Source of the DNA: Haematococcus lacustris
Lineage: Eukaryota > Chlorophyta > Chlorophyceae > Chlamydomonadales > Haematococcaceae
Direction: 5' to 3'
Assembly (NCBI GenBank): GCA_030144725.1
Contig: JASKMD010000024.1
Span: 5,415,345-5,479,344, forward strand
Length of the DNA stretch: 64,000 nucleotides
Shown here: one piece after another, positions 21,449-32,534 of the stretch
Position numbering within the stretch: the first letter of the stretch is position 1
Layout: every line of letters begins with the position of its first letter
The notes under the pieces: model-generated
What the model was told of the DNA's origin: nothing
Database searches by the model: none
What the model saw: the letters and a program-made list of their open reading frames with translations, nothing else
Program-made: the position numbers and the translations under genes

Positions 21449-23329
21449 ATGAAGGGCAAGAAGCGCAAGGGCGCGGGTGAGCCCAAACAGCCCAAACCCA
21501 AGCAGCCTAAACCAAAGCCCAAGGGCGAGCCTGACAACCTGGGCTGGGTAGGCCCCGTCTCACCACAAGGGAGGGCGCTTAAGGAGGGGACTGGAGCAGC
21601 GGGCCAAGTCGAGGCTCCAGGTCGTCAAGTGCTACCTGAAGTGCCATTCTGCCCCCCACCCTTCATCCTCACCCCCACGGCAGGGTCAGGTACACACTTC
21701 ATCACGATAGATACCAGGATTTTGCATGGGGTGTGCAGTCAGCTAGGCCGGACCATGGCCACAGCAGAAGCCCTTCAGGCCGAGCATGATGCCTACAGTC
21801 ACTGGGACAGTGTGTTCAAGGTAGGCAAGCTCGCCAACCAGGGATTTGTGTTTAATAGGCAAATCCTGACTGATGGGGTCGGTGTGTGTGTGCAATACAC
21901 ATACCCACTGGACTACAACCCCCTTGGACCCTCTGGCAGCAGCCCAGGAGCAGGCCCCTCTGGCAGCAGCCCAGCAGCAGGCCCCTCTGGCAGCAGCCCA
22001 GCAGTTGAAGACCCCTCTGGCAGCAGCCCAGCAGCAGCAGACCCCTCTGACAGCAGGCCAGCAGCTGAAGACCCCTCTGACAGCAGCCCAGCATCTGAAG
22101 ACCCCTCTGACAGCAGCAGCAGCAGCAGCAACAAGCGCAAAGCAGCTGACATAGGCAGCGGCCTGGCTGACGAGCGGGCGTTCCAGTTTGACCCAGCCAC
22201 TCAGATGGGCGTGGGGCTGGACCCTGGGGCCATCCAGGCAGTCAGTGCAGCTTCAGGGGTGTGGGATGAGGATGGCTGCCTGGACAGCTTCATCAAGAGC
22301 AAGCTGACCAGGAGCCAGGTGCAGCATGACAGCGGCCTGATCCAGGCTCGCCGCAACACTCAGCGGTGGAATGACAACGTCAAGCTCGAGCTGCAGCACC
22401 TGGCAGCAGCGACCCCAGCAGGCACCTCCCTGGTGGCCATCCAGCGGCATGTGGCCGTCACCCTGGCCACTTGGGATTCAGTGTGGGAGGAGTACCTGCA
22501 TCCCAAGTGGGCTGAGCAAAGGGTGAGGCAGTACGGCGCGCAGGAGAAGGTGCTGGAGCGCTACTTCAAGAAGGTGGGAGTGCCAAGGGTAGGGGGGTAG
22601 GGGCAGGGCCAGATGATGATGACTGCCTCACATGTGACCTGCTAGGTGCCCATGTCTCCAATCCACATAAGGATGTCATGCGCGGTGTGTGCCTTGTATG
22701 CCATGCAGTTGGAGGAGGAGGCAGCTATTGAGTCCCAGAAGCGGTGGGGGACCCGCAAGCAGCTGGTGGTGTTCTTTGGCAACGCAGGCATTGGCACGCG
22801 GGATGGGTGGGGGGCCAAGGCTGTGCTGCAGGCCTGCCGCAAGGTGGTGGAGAGGGCCAACAGCGGCAAGCCAACCGACAGGGTGCCAGGCAAGGTGGTG
22901 ACAGTGGATGAGTTCCGCACCAGCAGGGTCAGCTCAGCTATGAACAGCCCCCAGCCCTGTGAGGCGGAGCTGGACCGCAGCAAGCCCACCAGGCTTGAAG
23001 GCTGGAAGCCCCAGCCAGGTCAGGTGCAGAACCGCTTGTTGCGGTCAGCCTGGAGCAAGCGGTTTGAGGCGCCAGTGCGGGGGCTCATGTGGTGCCCACA
23101 GCTGCACCAGGCTACCCCTGGGGACCTTGGCAAATGGGTGGACAGGGACTGCAACGCAGCCCTCAACATGCAGCGGGCAGGGGAGAGCAAGTGGCGCCCA
23201 CTGGAGCTGTGCAGGTGGCCACACCGAGCAAGGCTTCCTGCCAAGGGCAGGGAATACCCAGCATTGGGCTTCAAGAAGCGGCGAGACCGAGCACCCAAGG
23301 CCCTAGCCCAGCAGCCTGTAGCACAGTAG
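21449..23329 (+). CDS. Fanzor (eukaryotic TnpB-like RNA-guided nuclease)
   Basis: Two exons, 21449-22573 and 22709-23329, give 581 aa from the ATG; the intron is phase 0. Order: basic, NLS-like head (KGKKRKG, PKQPKPKQPKPKPKG); NRQILTDGVGVCVQYTYP; a Ser/Pro-rich insert of about 60 aa (PSGSSPAA repeats); RuvC-I GVGLDPG with Asp258; SGLIQARRNTQRW; YLHPKWAEQRVRQYG; VVFFGNAGIGTRDGWGAKAV; VVTVDEFRTSR with Glu443; LMWCPQL; RuvC-III WVDRDCNAALNMQ with Asp520. The RuvC motifs and the (D/E)xxTS segment are those of TnpB and Fanzor, which cut DNA with a guide RNA transcribed from the element's 3' end. Most zinc-ribbon cysteines are missing (VSSAMN where C-x2-C is expected). There is no frameshift. It lies inside the S1 array; its right end meets S1 3' flank at the stop codon. 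Confidence 0.75.
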
Positions 23330-24200
23330 CATGTGTGCGCCGCGCAATGCTGAAGCTGTTGCTTACATCAGAGCATGTTTTTCATGCCAACATCGATTGC
23401 CTGACTCTCGCAAGGGGGGAGGGGTAGGAAATTAGGTATTGGTGCCGGATGCTTGCTGCATGCAAACAGTCCGGATAACAGATAACACAGCCTCTACGCC
23501 TTAGTAGGGGAATAATGTGCTGGGTAGGCCCCCACTGCTGCTGCTGCTGCTGCTGTGGCTGCTGTGGTTTGGGGGGTGGTAGTGGGGTAGGAGGGAATGC
23601 GGCAGCGGCCGCAGCTGTTTGCAAGGCTACCACAGGGCTGAGAAGGGCAGGCTGGTGTGTTGCAACACCAATCCAGTTGCCTTGGGTGTTGTTGCTTGGG
23701 GCTGCAGGCAGTGGCCACAGCGGGATCTGGGTTGAGGTGCGCAACCACAGCAGCAAGAGCAGCAGCTGGGGCAGGGGCAGCAGGGGAAGCAGCAGCTGCA
23801 GGGGCGTGGGCAGCAGGGGCAGGGGCAGGGGCAGCAGGGGCAAGGGCAGCAGGGGCAGGGGCAGCAGCAGCAGGGGCAGGGGCAGCAGGGACAGGGACAG
23901 CAGGGGCAGCGGCAGCAGGGGCAGGCGCAGGAGGTGGGGCATGGGGTTTGCCACAGGGCGAGGCAGGAGGCGCAGCAGCTCACATGGCAAGCAGTGTGCC
24001 CTACAGCACTCTGCCCAGCGCTCTTCAGCATTCATACCACCCTCCCCGCTCCTGGATGCCCAGTGCTGAGCCCCTCCCTGTTGCTGGCCTAAACTGTGGT
24101 CTGGGTGCTGAGCTGGGTATGGCGCCAACCTGGGTGTCGAGCTACGTTGACCAGGAGTCGCCCAGCGAGCAGCCCTTTGACGTGCACAGCCCAAGCCTGT
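23328..24200. repeat. S1 3' flank copy, then G/C-rich tandem repeats
   Basis: 23328-23520 repeats the 3' flank of S1 copy 1. A CTG run stands at about 23533-23555. At 23760-23925 an irregular GGCAGCAGGGGCA minisatellite keeps several frames open without being a gene. Nothing else is recognised up to copy 3. Confidence 0.7.
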
Positions 24201-24207
24201 CTTGTGA

Positions 24208-25549
24208 TGCTGGTTATGCTGCTGCTGTGATGCTGACTTGCTATGCCTCGGTAGAAGTCACGCTCAAGGCGGCCACAACCTCTGTCAAGGTGTGTGACAT
24301 TGATGTGTGCATCGAGTGGTCCTCTGCTTCATCCACACATCAGTTCCATCCTCCCCCGCTTGGGCTCGCTCCGCTGTGGCAGTCCTTCCTCGTCGGAAAG
24401 CTCCAAAACTAAATAATTCGGATGATTACCACTTTATTACAGGTGTTTGATTATACCCAACCCAAAGGCTTCCGATAAAACTTTCTGACGTTGATTTGCT
24501 AGCCCATTGATTCCTTAAACCCGCTGCACATTGCCTTGGAAACAAAACGCTTGGTTGCTGGCAAGGAGAGGCATACCCATGTGTGAAGGGCATACGATTG
24601 AACGTTGGGTACGTACCTAACTGCATTGCAGGCTGGTTAGATATGCTCTGGCAAGGTCACCAAGTGAGATGCAGACGTCTCTGCTGCCTCCAGTCGCCAT
24701 GGTACTCTTGCCACTGCTGACATGCCCTAAGTTGTTCTGCTCAACCAATTCCCTCAAGCCGTAGGATACTACCAAACAAAGCATCTGTAACTCTGGACAA
24801 TGAAGTCCCGGCGATCCTGCATGTCAGCATGATCAGCAAGGAGCGAGTGGAAGCCGTAGAAGATGTGTTCTCCGGAGGGGATGAGCTTAAGGTAGGCATG
24901 GCACTGGCTTGCTAGCAGGCCACGTGTAGAAGTGTTAGGCGCAGGCAGCATGGGCATGTGCTTTACCGACAATGATTCACTGCTGTTAGTGGGGAGGCGC
25001 TAGGGCATAGGAGGGGAGAGGCCAGGGCAAGGGCCAGGGCGACTGTCATGTTGCTGCTGCTAGTGCCAATTGCTGCTGGTGCCATTGACTGGTAGAGGGG
25101 CACGTTGCAATGACAGGTGTAAGGGAGCCCGATGTGCATGTGTGTTGACGTGTTGTGCACCCAGGCAGTGGTAGTCAGCACCAGCAAGAGGGGCGTTCAG
25201 CTATCGACCAAGGCGCTGGAGCTAGTGCCGGGGCAGATGAAGACCGCCAAGCAGGTGAGACCGGAAGGATGACCAAGAGCGCCCAGACAGGGTGACACGT
25301 TGAGTTGAGAATGCCTGTCTGAGGTGGGGCGACAGAGACAGGCCTCCACAATGTGAACGTCCCTCCTATGCCAGCTGAATGGGGAAAGGGAAGGACATGG
25401 GCAGTACAAGGAAGTGGGTGGGAGGTGGAGTGCCTGGGGAAAGTCTATGGTCTGTGCCTGGAGCAAAGTCAATGGAGATCACAGCAGCAGCTGAGCCAGC
25501 AGCTGAGCCAGCAGCTGAGCCAGTAGTTGAGGCAGCATCAAAGGCTTGA
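24208..25549 (+). pseudogene. S1-like gene, array copy 3, truncated
   Basis: Remnants in order: exon 1 end (ATTSVK) without its start, up to 24289; exon 2 at 24632-24663 with an in-frame TAG at 24638-24640; an intact exon 3 at 24765-24891 (ASVTLDNEVPAILHVSMISK); exon 4 at 25165-25254 (AVVVSTSKRGVQLSTKALEL). Exons 5 and 6, most of exon 7 and the introns between are gone: intron 4 runs directly into the last part of exon 7 near 25445-25465, followed by its AEPA repeat and TGA at 25547. The 25560-25745 flank matches that of other copies. Confidence 0.8.
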
Positions 25550-25764
25550 AGACAGTCACACTTACAGAGTGGTGCTGGCACTACTAGTTGAATTAGCCTG
25601 GCTTGTTGTGCGGGCAGGTGGCAGCTATGCCAACACTTCACATGCACCGTTCCATCACATCTTTTTACTACACCATAGACCAAGTATTTGGAGCGCCCTT
25701 GACGGTGCCATTTTGACGAACATATTTGACGACTCTTCACCTTGCAGCGTATTCTTTCTCACCC

Positions 25765-27030
25765 CGGAGCCCTTGCTCGGTGTGGCCCCCAGCACAGCCC
25801 CAGTGGGCGCCATGGGGCCTCCCCTGCACACTGGAGGTTGAGGGTTGCGTTGTAGTCCCTGTCCAACCATTTGCCTTCTGGTGCAGCCAGGGGCACCACA
25901 TGTGGCACTGGTGCCTTGAACCGCTGGCCGCAACAAGTGGTCCTGCACCTGACCTGGCCGGGGCTTCTAGCCTTCAGTCCTAGTGGGCTTGTTGCGGTCC
26001 AGCTACCTCGCACAGGGCTGGTGGCTGTTCATAGCTGAGCTGACCCGGCTAGTGCGGAACTAATCCACCGTCACCACCTTGCCTGGCATCCTGTCTATTG
26101 AGTTCCCGTTGTTGGGCCTCTCCACCACCACCTGCAGTGTAGTGTACAACTCACAGAGCCCTGCCATATGAACAACCTCCTAGGCCATAGCACTCTCCAC
26201 TGATCATTGGCCACCTCAGCCATGCCCTGGGCCAACCCTGATGCCAAGCACCACAAGCTCTTTGCTGCAATTGATGACGGCTCGGGTTGTGGGAAAACCC
26301 GCAGTCCAGGGTAAAGGTGCCACAGTCCTTGCTTGCCTGCCTGGAGGGCCTGTGTAGGGATGACAGCTATGTGTTGCTGGTGTGCGGGCCCCCCTGCACC
26401 ACCCCTGTGAGCCCTGACCAAGGTGTCAAGCGAGGCTGTCCATCAGCCCACTCCTGTTTGCTCTCTGCGCCCATGAAAGGAGTCCGCGGGTCCTGTTGAC
26501 GCAGTGAGGGTGCAAGGCACACCAGATAGTGAGAGCATTAGTACCGATGCTCAGGCCACCGTCCAGGGCACCACAAAGTATACGCGGGGGTGGAGAAGTT
26601 GTGACGATTTTGGCAGAGAAATGGCCGGAACTAGGCACTTTACTGTGCAGTTCCCCCTTGCTTGGCAGGTTGTGTCTGGTCCCTCACTCCGCTTTGCGCT
26701 TGCGTGTTGAGCTGGTACTCTTGATTGACTCTTAAGCTCCACCAGCACCAGCTGCTGGCTGCTGCCAGATGGGGTGCCAGCAGCAGGGGTGCGCCATCCA
26801 GGGCCTTCACCAGCACCTGCTGCGAGCTGTTGGGGTAGGGCACACCCAAACCTGACTAAGCTTCAAACTCCATGACCTCCTGCCCTTCGTGACCTCCTGC
26901 TGCAAGCAGCTCCCTTGAATACAGCTTGTCAGCTTCCTCAAGAGTGGTGTGGCCTCACTTGCGCTCATCAAAGGTAAGAGCATATGCTGCCAGCCTCTGC
27001 TGCCCATCATGGTTTCCCACATCTACATCA
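25765..27030 (-). pseudogene. decayed Fanzor copy
   Basis: On the minus strand, fragments follow the Fanzor at 21449-23329: VVVERPNN, RMPGKVVTVD followed by TAG where the intact gene has the GAG of VDEF, and KWLDRDYNATLNLQCAGE for RuvC-III (about 25850-25880). The shared SSAMNS segment lacks zinc-ribbon cysteines here too. Similarity ends near 25770 at the S1 3' flank. The upstream half is badly degraded and its limit is a guess. Confidence 0.65.
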
Positions 27031-27505
27031 CTCGCCCCATCATGTGCGCTGCTGCTGATGCTTTCATCTCCTCATTGGCCTGTGGCTGGCTTGACCTTGG
27101 AGGCCTTTTGTAAGCTGCGCGACTCCATCACAGCAGCCTCAGCCAACCTTGCTGTTGCTTTCAGACCGGGAGGTTATAGCCAGCCTGTGAAGATTGAAGT
27201 ATGGCGTGCAAGTGGGCATCGCGGCAGCTGCAAACTATGAGTTGGGCCAGGAGGGAACGGCGGGATGGCAGGGCTGGGGCGGGGAAGAGAAGGAGAGCAG
27301 GGATAAGCGCAGGGTGGAGGCAAGGCTGAAGGTTGGGAGGCGGTGGGTCTGATGGGACTGGGAGGGAGTGGCAAGGCGGGGCTGGGGATGGGAGGGAGTG
27401 GCATGGCTGGGCTGAGACTGGGAAGTGAGGCAACGATGATTGGCTGAGTCCGGATGTTCACAAAGGGCTGGTCGAACCGGCGAGGCCAACCTATGTTAAG
27501 CTCAG
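27031..27505. other. GC-rich spacer with degenerate purine repeats
   Basis: 27240-27440 carries imperfect [18 protein letters not shown] repeats. A minus-strand reading over 27440-27610 looks somewhat coding ([16 protein letters not shown]), the alternative to the plus-strand exon in the next entry. Confidence 0.35.
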
Positions 27506-27506
27506 C

Positions 27507-29957
27507 GTGCTGCATCAAGTGCAGTGCTTCATCAGCAGCGGCTGTAAGGTAGAGAAGCGCACCCTTTTCCTGTACGGACCTAACTGCCTCAATACACCGA
27601 TTCATGATGTAAGAGTTGCACGCCTTGCCGCAGCGCCGCGCACGCGAGCTTTGGTCCAGAGGGACAGGCCTGCAGTGATCGGCAATGTTCGTGCGCCCCG
27701 CCCCGCCCCGCCCCGCCCCGCCCCGCCCCGCCCCGCCCCGCCCCCGCCCCGCCCCGCCCCGCCCCGCCCCGCCCCGCCCCGCCCCGCCCCGCCCCGCCCC
27801 GCCCCGCCCCGCCCCGCCCCGCCCCGCCCCGCCCCGCCCCGCCCCGCCCCGCCCCGCCCCGCCCCGCCCCGCCCCGCCCCGCCCCGCCCCGCCCCGCCCC
27901 GCCCCGCCCCGCCCCGCCCCGCCCCGCCCCGCCCCGCCCCGCCCCGCCCCGCCCCGCCCCGCCCCGCCCCGCCCCGCCCCGCCCCGCCCCGCCCCGCCCC
28001 GCCCCGCCCCGCCCCGCCCCGCCCCGCCCCGCCCCGCCCCGCCCCGCCCCGCCCCGCCCCGCCCCGCCCCGCCCCGCCCCGCCCCGCCCCGCCCCGCCCC
28101 GCCCCGCCCGCCCCGCCCCGCCCCGCCCCGCCCGCCCCGCCCCGCCCCGCCCCGCCCCGCCCCGCCCCGCCCCGCCCCGCCCCGCCCCGCCCCGCCCGCC
28201 CGCCCGCCCCGCCCCGCCCCGCCCCGCCCCGCCCCGCCCCGCCCCGCCCCGCCCCGCCCCGCCCCGCCCCGCCCCCGCCCCGCCCCGCCCCGCCCCGCCC
28301 CGCCCCGCCCCGCCCCGCCCCGCCCCGCCCCGCCCCGCCCCGCCCCGCCCCGCCCCGCCCCGCCCCGCCCCGCCCCGCCCCGCCCCGCCCCGCCCCGCCC
28401 CGCCCCGCCCCGCCCCGCCCCGCCCCGCCCCGCCCCGCCCCGCCCCGCCCCGCCCCGCCCCGCCCCGCCCGCCCGCCCCGCCCCGCCCCGCCCCGCCCCG
28501 CCCCGCCCCGCCCCGCCCCGCCCCGCCCCGCCCCGCCCGCCCCGCCCCGCCCCGCCCCGCCCCGCCCCGCCCCGCCCCGCCCCGCCCCCGCCCCGCCCCG
28601 CCCCGCCCCGCCCCGCCCCGCCCCGCCCCGCCCCGCCCCGCCCCGCCCCGCCCCGCCCCGCCCCGCCCCGCCCCGCCCCGCCCCGCCCCGCCCCGCCCCG
28701 CCCCGCCCCGCCCCGCCCCGCCCCGCCCCCGCCCCGCCCCGCCCCGCCCCGCCCCGCCCCGCCCGCCCCGCCCCGCCCCGCCCGCCCCGCCCCGCCCCGC
28801 CCCGCCCCGCCCCGCCCCGCCCCGCCCCGCCCCGCCCCGCCCCGCCCCGCCCCGCCCCCGCCCCGCCCCGCCCCGCCCCGCCCCGCCCCGCCCCGCCCCG
28901 CCCCGCCCCGCCCCGCCCCGCCCCGCCCCGCCCCGCCCCGCCCCGCCCCGCCCGCCCCGCCCCGCCCCGCCCCGCCCCGCCCCGCCCCCGCCCCGCCCCG
29001 CCCCGCCCCGCCCCGCCCCGCCCCGCCCCGCCCCGCCCCGCCCCGCCCCGCCCCGCCCCGCCCCGCCCCGCCCCGCCCCGCCCCGCCCCGCCCCGCCCCG
29101 CCCCGCCCCGCCCCGCCCCGCCCCGCCCCGCCCCGCCCCGCCCCGCCCCCCGCCCCGCCCCGCCCCGCCCCGCCCCGCCCCGCCCCGCCCCGCCCCGCCC
29201 CGCCCCGCCCCGCCCCGCCCCGCCCCGCCCCGCCCCGCCCCGCCCCGCCCCGCCCCGCCCCGCCCCGCCCCGCCCCGCCCCGCCCCGCCCCGCCCCGCCC
29301 CGCCCCGCCCCGCCCCGCCCCGCCCCGCCCCGCCCCGCCCCGCCCCGCCCCGCCCCGCCCCGCCCCGCCCCGCCCCGCCCCGCCCCGCCCCGCCCCGCCC
29401 CGCCCCCCGCCCCGCCCCGCCCCGCCCCGCCCCGCCCCGCCCCCGCCCCGCCCCGCCCCGCCCCGCCCCGCCCCGCCCCGCCCCGCCCCGCCCCGCCCCG
29501 CCCCGCCCCGCCCCGCCCCGCCCCGCCCCGCCCCGCCCCGCCCCGCCCCGCCCCGCCCCGCCCCGCCCCGCCCCGCCCCGCCCCGCCCCGCCCCGCCCCG
29601 CCCCGCCCCGCCCCGCCCCGCCCCGCCCCGCCCCCGCCCCGCCCCGCCCCCCGCCCCGCCCCGCCCCGCCCCGCCCCGCCCCGCCCCGCCCCGCCCCGCC
29701 CCGCCCCGCCCCGCCCCGCCCCGCCCCCGCCCCGCCCCGCCCCGCCCCGCCCCCGCCCCGCCCCGCCCCGCCCCGCCCCGCCCCGCCCCGCCCCCTTGCG
29801 AGTGGCCTTCACCATACCGAGGCATGTAGTGTTCACCATGCATTGTTGTCTTCAGGCACTTCACGATATTGAACATGTACAAGAATTGCAGGAAGAGCAT
29901 GCTAGGGAGAAGCTGGACTGGCAGCAGAAACCTTCTTCTATCCTCTTAGCACAATGA
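27507..29957 (+). CDS. 3' end of an unrecognised gene with a satellite-filled intron
   Basis: Two exons of 102 bases each, in the same phase: 27507-27608 ([20 protein letters not shown], ending at a GTAAGA donor) and 29856-29957 (after [30 protein letters not shown], ending in a stop). The intron between is 2247 bp, almost all (CCCCG)n. The second exon looks like a short charged helix. No family is recognised, upstream exons are not identified, and a minus-strand gene over the first exon cannot be excluded. Confidence 0.35.
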   Translation: MLHQVQCFISSGCKVEKRTLFLYGPNCLNTPIHDVRVARLAAAPRTRALVQRDRPAVIGNVRAPRPAPPRPAPPRPAPPPPRPAPPRPAPPRPAPPRPAPPRPAPPRPAPPRPAPPRPAPPRPAPPRPAPPRPAPPRPAPPRPAPPRPAPPRPAPPRPAPPRPAPPRPAPPRPAPPRPAPPRPAPPRPAPPRPAPPRPAPPAPPRPAPPAPPRPAPPRPAPPRPAPPRPARPPAPPRPAPPRPAPPRPAPPRPAPPPPRPAPPRPAPPRPAPPRPAPPRPAPPRPAPPRPAPPRPAPPRPAPPRPAPPRPAPPRPAPPRPARPPRPAPPRPAPPRPAPPRPAPPAPPRPAPPRPAPPRPAPAPPRPAPPRPAPPRPAPPRPAPPRPAPPRPAPPRPAPPRPAPPRPAPAPPRPAPPRPARPAPPRPPRPAPPRPAPPRPAPPRPAPPRPAPAPPRPAPPRPAPPRPAPPRPAPPRPAPPRPARPAPPRPAPPRPRPAPPRPAPPRPAPPRPAPPRPAPPRPAPPRPAPPRPAPPRPAPPRPAPPRPAPRPAPPRPAPPRPAPPRPAPPRPAPPRPAPPRPAPPRPAPPRPAPPRPAPPRPAPPRPAPPRPAPPRPAPPRPAPPRPAPPRPAPPPAPPRPAPPRPAPAPPRPAPPRPAPPRPAPPRPAPPRPAPPRPAPPRPAPPRPAPPRPAPPRPAPPRPAPPRPAPPPPRPAPRPAPPRPAPPRPAPPRPAPPRPAPPPPRPAPPRPRPAPPRPAPPRPAPLRVAFTIPRHVVFTMHCCLQALHDIEHVQELQEEHAREKLDWQQKPSSILLAQ
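27694..29795. repeat. (CCCCG)n satellite, about 2.1 kb
   Basis: About 420 units of CCCCG with essentially no substitutions. The only interruptions are units short or long by one or two C (CCCG, CCCCCG, CCCCCCG), some clustered, as at 28195-28208. The unit length of five puts every frame out of phase with stops, so 700- to 900-codon open readings exist on both strands; none is a gene. The G-rich strand (GGGGC) should favour quadruplexes and the C strand i-motifs. Confidence 0.97.
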
Positions 29958-30049
29958 AGGTGCAATCGCGGTAGCAAATGGTGGTCTGGGTATGAACAAC
30001 AACACTTTACCCTACTTGCAAGAGACCTTGTCTAACCTGCCACACAGCA

Positions 30050-30077
30050 TTTTATTCTGTAGGGCTACAGAATAAAA
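30050..30077. other. perfect 13-bp hairpin
   Basis: TTTTATTCTGTAG, a two-base GG loop, then its exact complement. It lies about 90 bases after the stop of the preceding candidate gene and just before the duplicated S1 upstream region, and may mark a 3' end. It contains no TGTAA. Confidence 0.6.
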
Positions 30078-30464
30078 GCGCTGCTCGACGTTCCTTGTGT
30101 GTATGGGTTTCTACAGCACGGCCTGCAGCATCAGGAGTCTGACAGAGTGGGGCTGGTGGGCTGCCTAGTTTTAGTTGACCTGGTGCTAGGCGCAGCTGAC
30201 CAATCAACGCTTTTCATCACACAAACAAGCGGCAGTGAGGCAGGAAAAACTAGAATGGGATGGACATGTAGAAATCACCCGAGGCGGTGCCAGTAGACGC
30301 ACCTAGCCGCAACGTAGTCATGGCAGCAAGCGCTGTTATAATCAGAGCACGCTTCGAGGACAGGTTGCATCAACATTGAGGTTCCCGTGTTGAGACCAGG
30401 TCGGTACTATCCCACCAGCTTTCTAGCTTCCATAATCAATTTAGAAAGGGGCCGGGTGACAGCA

Positions 30465-32268
30465 GGTCACCCCCGCCATTGGCCCCGCAAATGTGAGACG
30501 GTCTGGGGCGCGAATCTCCGTGTAGCTCGTGACAAAGTTTTGACGCTGTCGGGTGTAACAGGCGTATCCGGCACCCACCATTCGCAAAACACTAGCTCAG
30601 ATCGGCGCCCGCCCAAACCTGACCTGTGCCTTCCGCTCCTAAAAGACTCACGCACATCATAAGGCGAGGCTGGCAATCCTTATACGCACGCCGTAAGCCA
30701 ACGACACAAGTGAAGTACGCCTGCTTGCATGTCATTGCATGGAGCGTATAATTTGTGACTATGCGCACAAGTCAGCCAGCTGGCACCCCTTACCTCATTT
30801 ATGTCGCGGCATGACTCTATGCAAATATAAGCTGCATCATGACAGCGCTACATCATCACTTGGCACTATGTTGTGGGGATGGCTCGGGATGGCTCTGGCT
30901 TTCAGTGTTACATGTGCCGTGGTGCCTCAACCTTCTCCCTCAACTTCAGCAGGGACATGTCACGCAACTCATTCTTTGATTTACTTGATACCACTTCATT
31001 GCAAAACAACAAAACAAACAAAACACATTACACAAGTTGTATACCACTTCACTCCTGGAACTGTGCTACCAAGGCAAGCTCTGCATCATTGTCAAACTGT
31101 GGCTGGGGTGCTCTTGGCAGGCTGACTGGCTGCTCTGGCTGGTGATGGTCGACCAGAGGGTAGCCTCCGGGCTGTTGTAGGGCACCACATTGCCAACACC
31201 TGCAAAACAAAAGACACATTACACAACGTGTAGACCACTTCATTGGCACCTGACACATAGCTTCAACCACAGCCCCAGCTACGTACTTGAGGGCAGTGAA
31301 TGTGGGAGGGGGTTGCTGTGGCTGTTGGGGAGAGTGGTCGGAGGAGAGGGCCGGGGAAGGGAGGGGTGCAATGTTGGCTGCAGCCATTGCCCATGCTGCA
31401 GCCCTTGCTGCCTATGCCCGGGCGGGGGGGAGGGCGGGGGGGAGGGCCAGCTTTGGGGGCAGGGAGGGGGGAGGGGGCCGCTGCTCCAGGGTCTGGCCAT
31501 GTAGTGAGTGTGGCAAGGAGGGGGGAGGCTGTTGCTCCAGGGGTGGGCCTTGCAGCTGCCGGGGTGGGGAGGGAGGAGGTGGTTGTTGCTTCTGGTGCAT
31601 AGAAACACATAAACATGTTTGCTCAACATATTGAGGCGTAGCGTCGTTCATAATAAATAATAAGAGATGAAAGTCGGGCAGGTGATTGTTGTGTGCTACC
31701 CTCAGCTATTCATGCCTGTCATGCGTTACGGGAGTGTGCGAGTGAACATCAAACTGACCTAAACAAGGTGACGTGTATTACAAGTTTACTCACCTCCAAG
31801 ACACTGTCTGATTGCCTAGCTGGATTGCTGCTTGGGAGAGCCTTGGGCTGATGTGGGTTTGATGCTGATCCTCAAAACAGCCAAGCACCTGTGCAGGTCA
31901 GCAGAATTGGTTGCATGTGTTAGCATCGTAAAACATCGCATCGCAAAACGCACTAAGAAACAGCACCCCGTGCTTACCTGGGATGTATTCGCGAGTTGCT
32001 TGTCCGACGGCAGCAAAGGCTGCTCGGCACGGAATTGCCTCCGGCCACCAATCCACCTCTCCTATTGCGACACGCATCTAAACAGATGAAGCATGGCGTT
32101 GCGAAGCTAATCAAGTCGTCGAGACAATGAAGTACACTCGACAAAAGAGGGCCTAACCTGCTAGCGACACCGTTGTGAGATGTAGAGCCCAACGGTCAAA
32201 GAATTACATGCAGCGGATCAAAGACGGTGTCAAAAAGTGAATTGCGGGGCCAATGGCGGGGGTGACCA
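30465..32268. mobile_element. 1.8-kb DNA transposon, 26-bp TIRs, 4-bp TSD
   Basis: Perfect 26-bp inverted ends beginning GGTCACCCCCGCCATTGGCC stand at 30465-30490 and 32243-32268. AGCA is duplicated on either side (30461-30464 and 32269-32272). Joining the flanks restores a sequence (GGGGCCGGG, CAGCA, TTTGCATGCAT) that matches the uninterrupted paralogue at about 32420-32458. The interior has a short repeat with TTACACAA, then CCACTTCA (near 31025 and 31215), and G-rich DNA at 31400-31600, but no recognisable transposase. Confidence 0.88.
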
Positions 32269-32534
32269 GCAGCATTAGATGCTTTGCATGCATTTCTTTT
32301 AGCAAGCATTTTCGTTTAGCAAGCACTTTGTTGCATTAAGATTGAGATTCCCATGTTGGGACGGGCTGACTCAATACCTTAGATTTCCTAGCTTACATAC
32401 CCTGTTCATTGGATAGAGGGGCCGGGATGCCACAGCACTGGGATACTTTGCATGCATAATTCTGGCAAGCACTTTCCACGCCACGATCTTTTCGGCGGCG
32501 CGCATAGTGCAAGTCTTGTTGTTAGCTACTCGTG

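Noticed and set aside
23515..24069. Gly/Ala/Ser-rich frames over the GGCAGCAGGGGCA minisatellite
   Set aside because: Several frames are open at once, and there are no splice or start signals beyond the repeat.
27174..29957. Open frames of 700 to 900 codons on both strands
   Set aside because: They are translations of the CCCCG pentamer (RPAPP or GRGGA repeats); any five-base unit without stop codons gives this in all frames.
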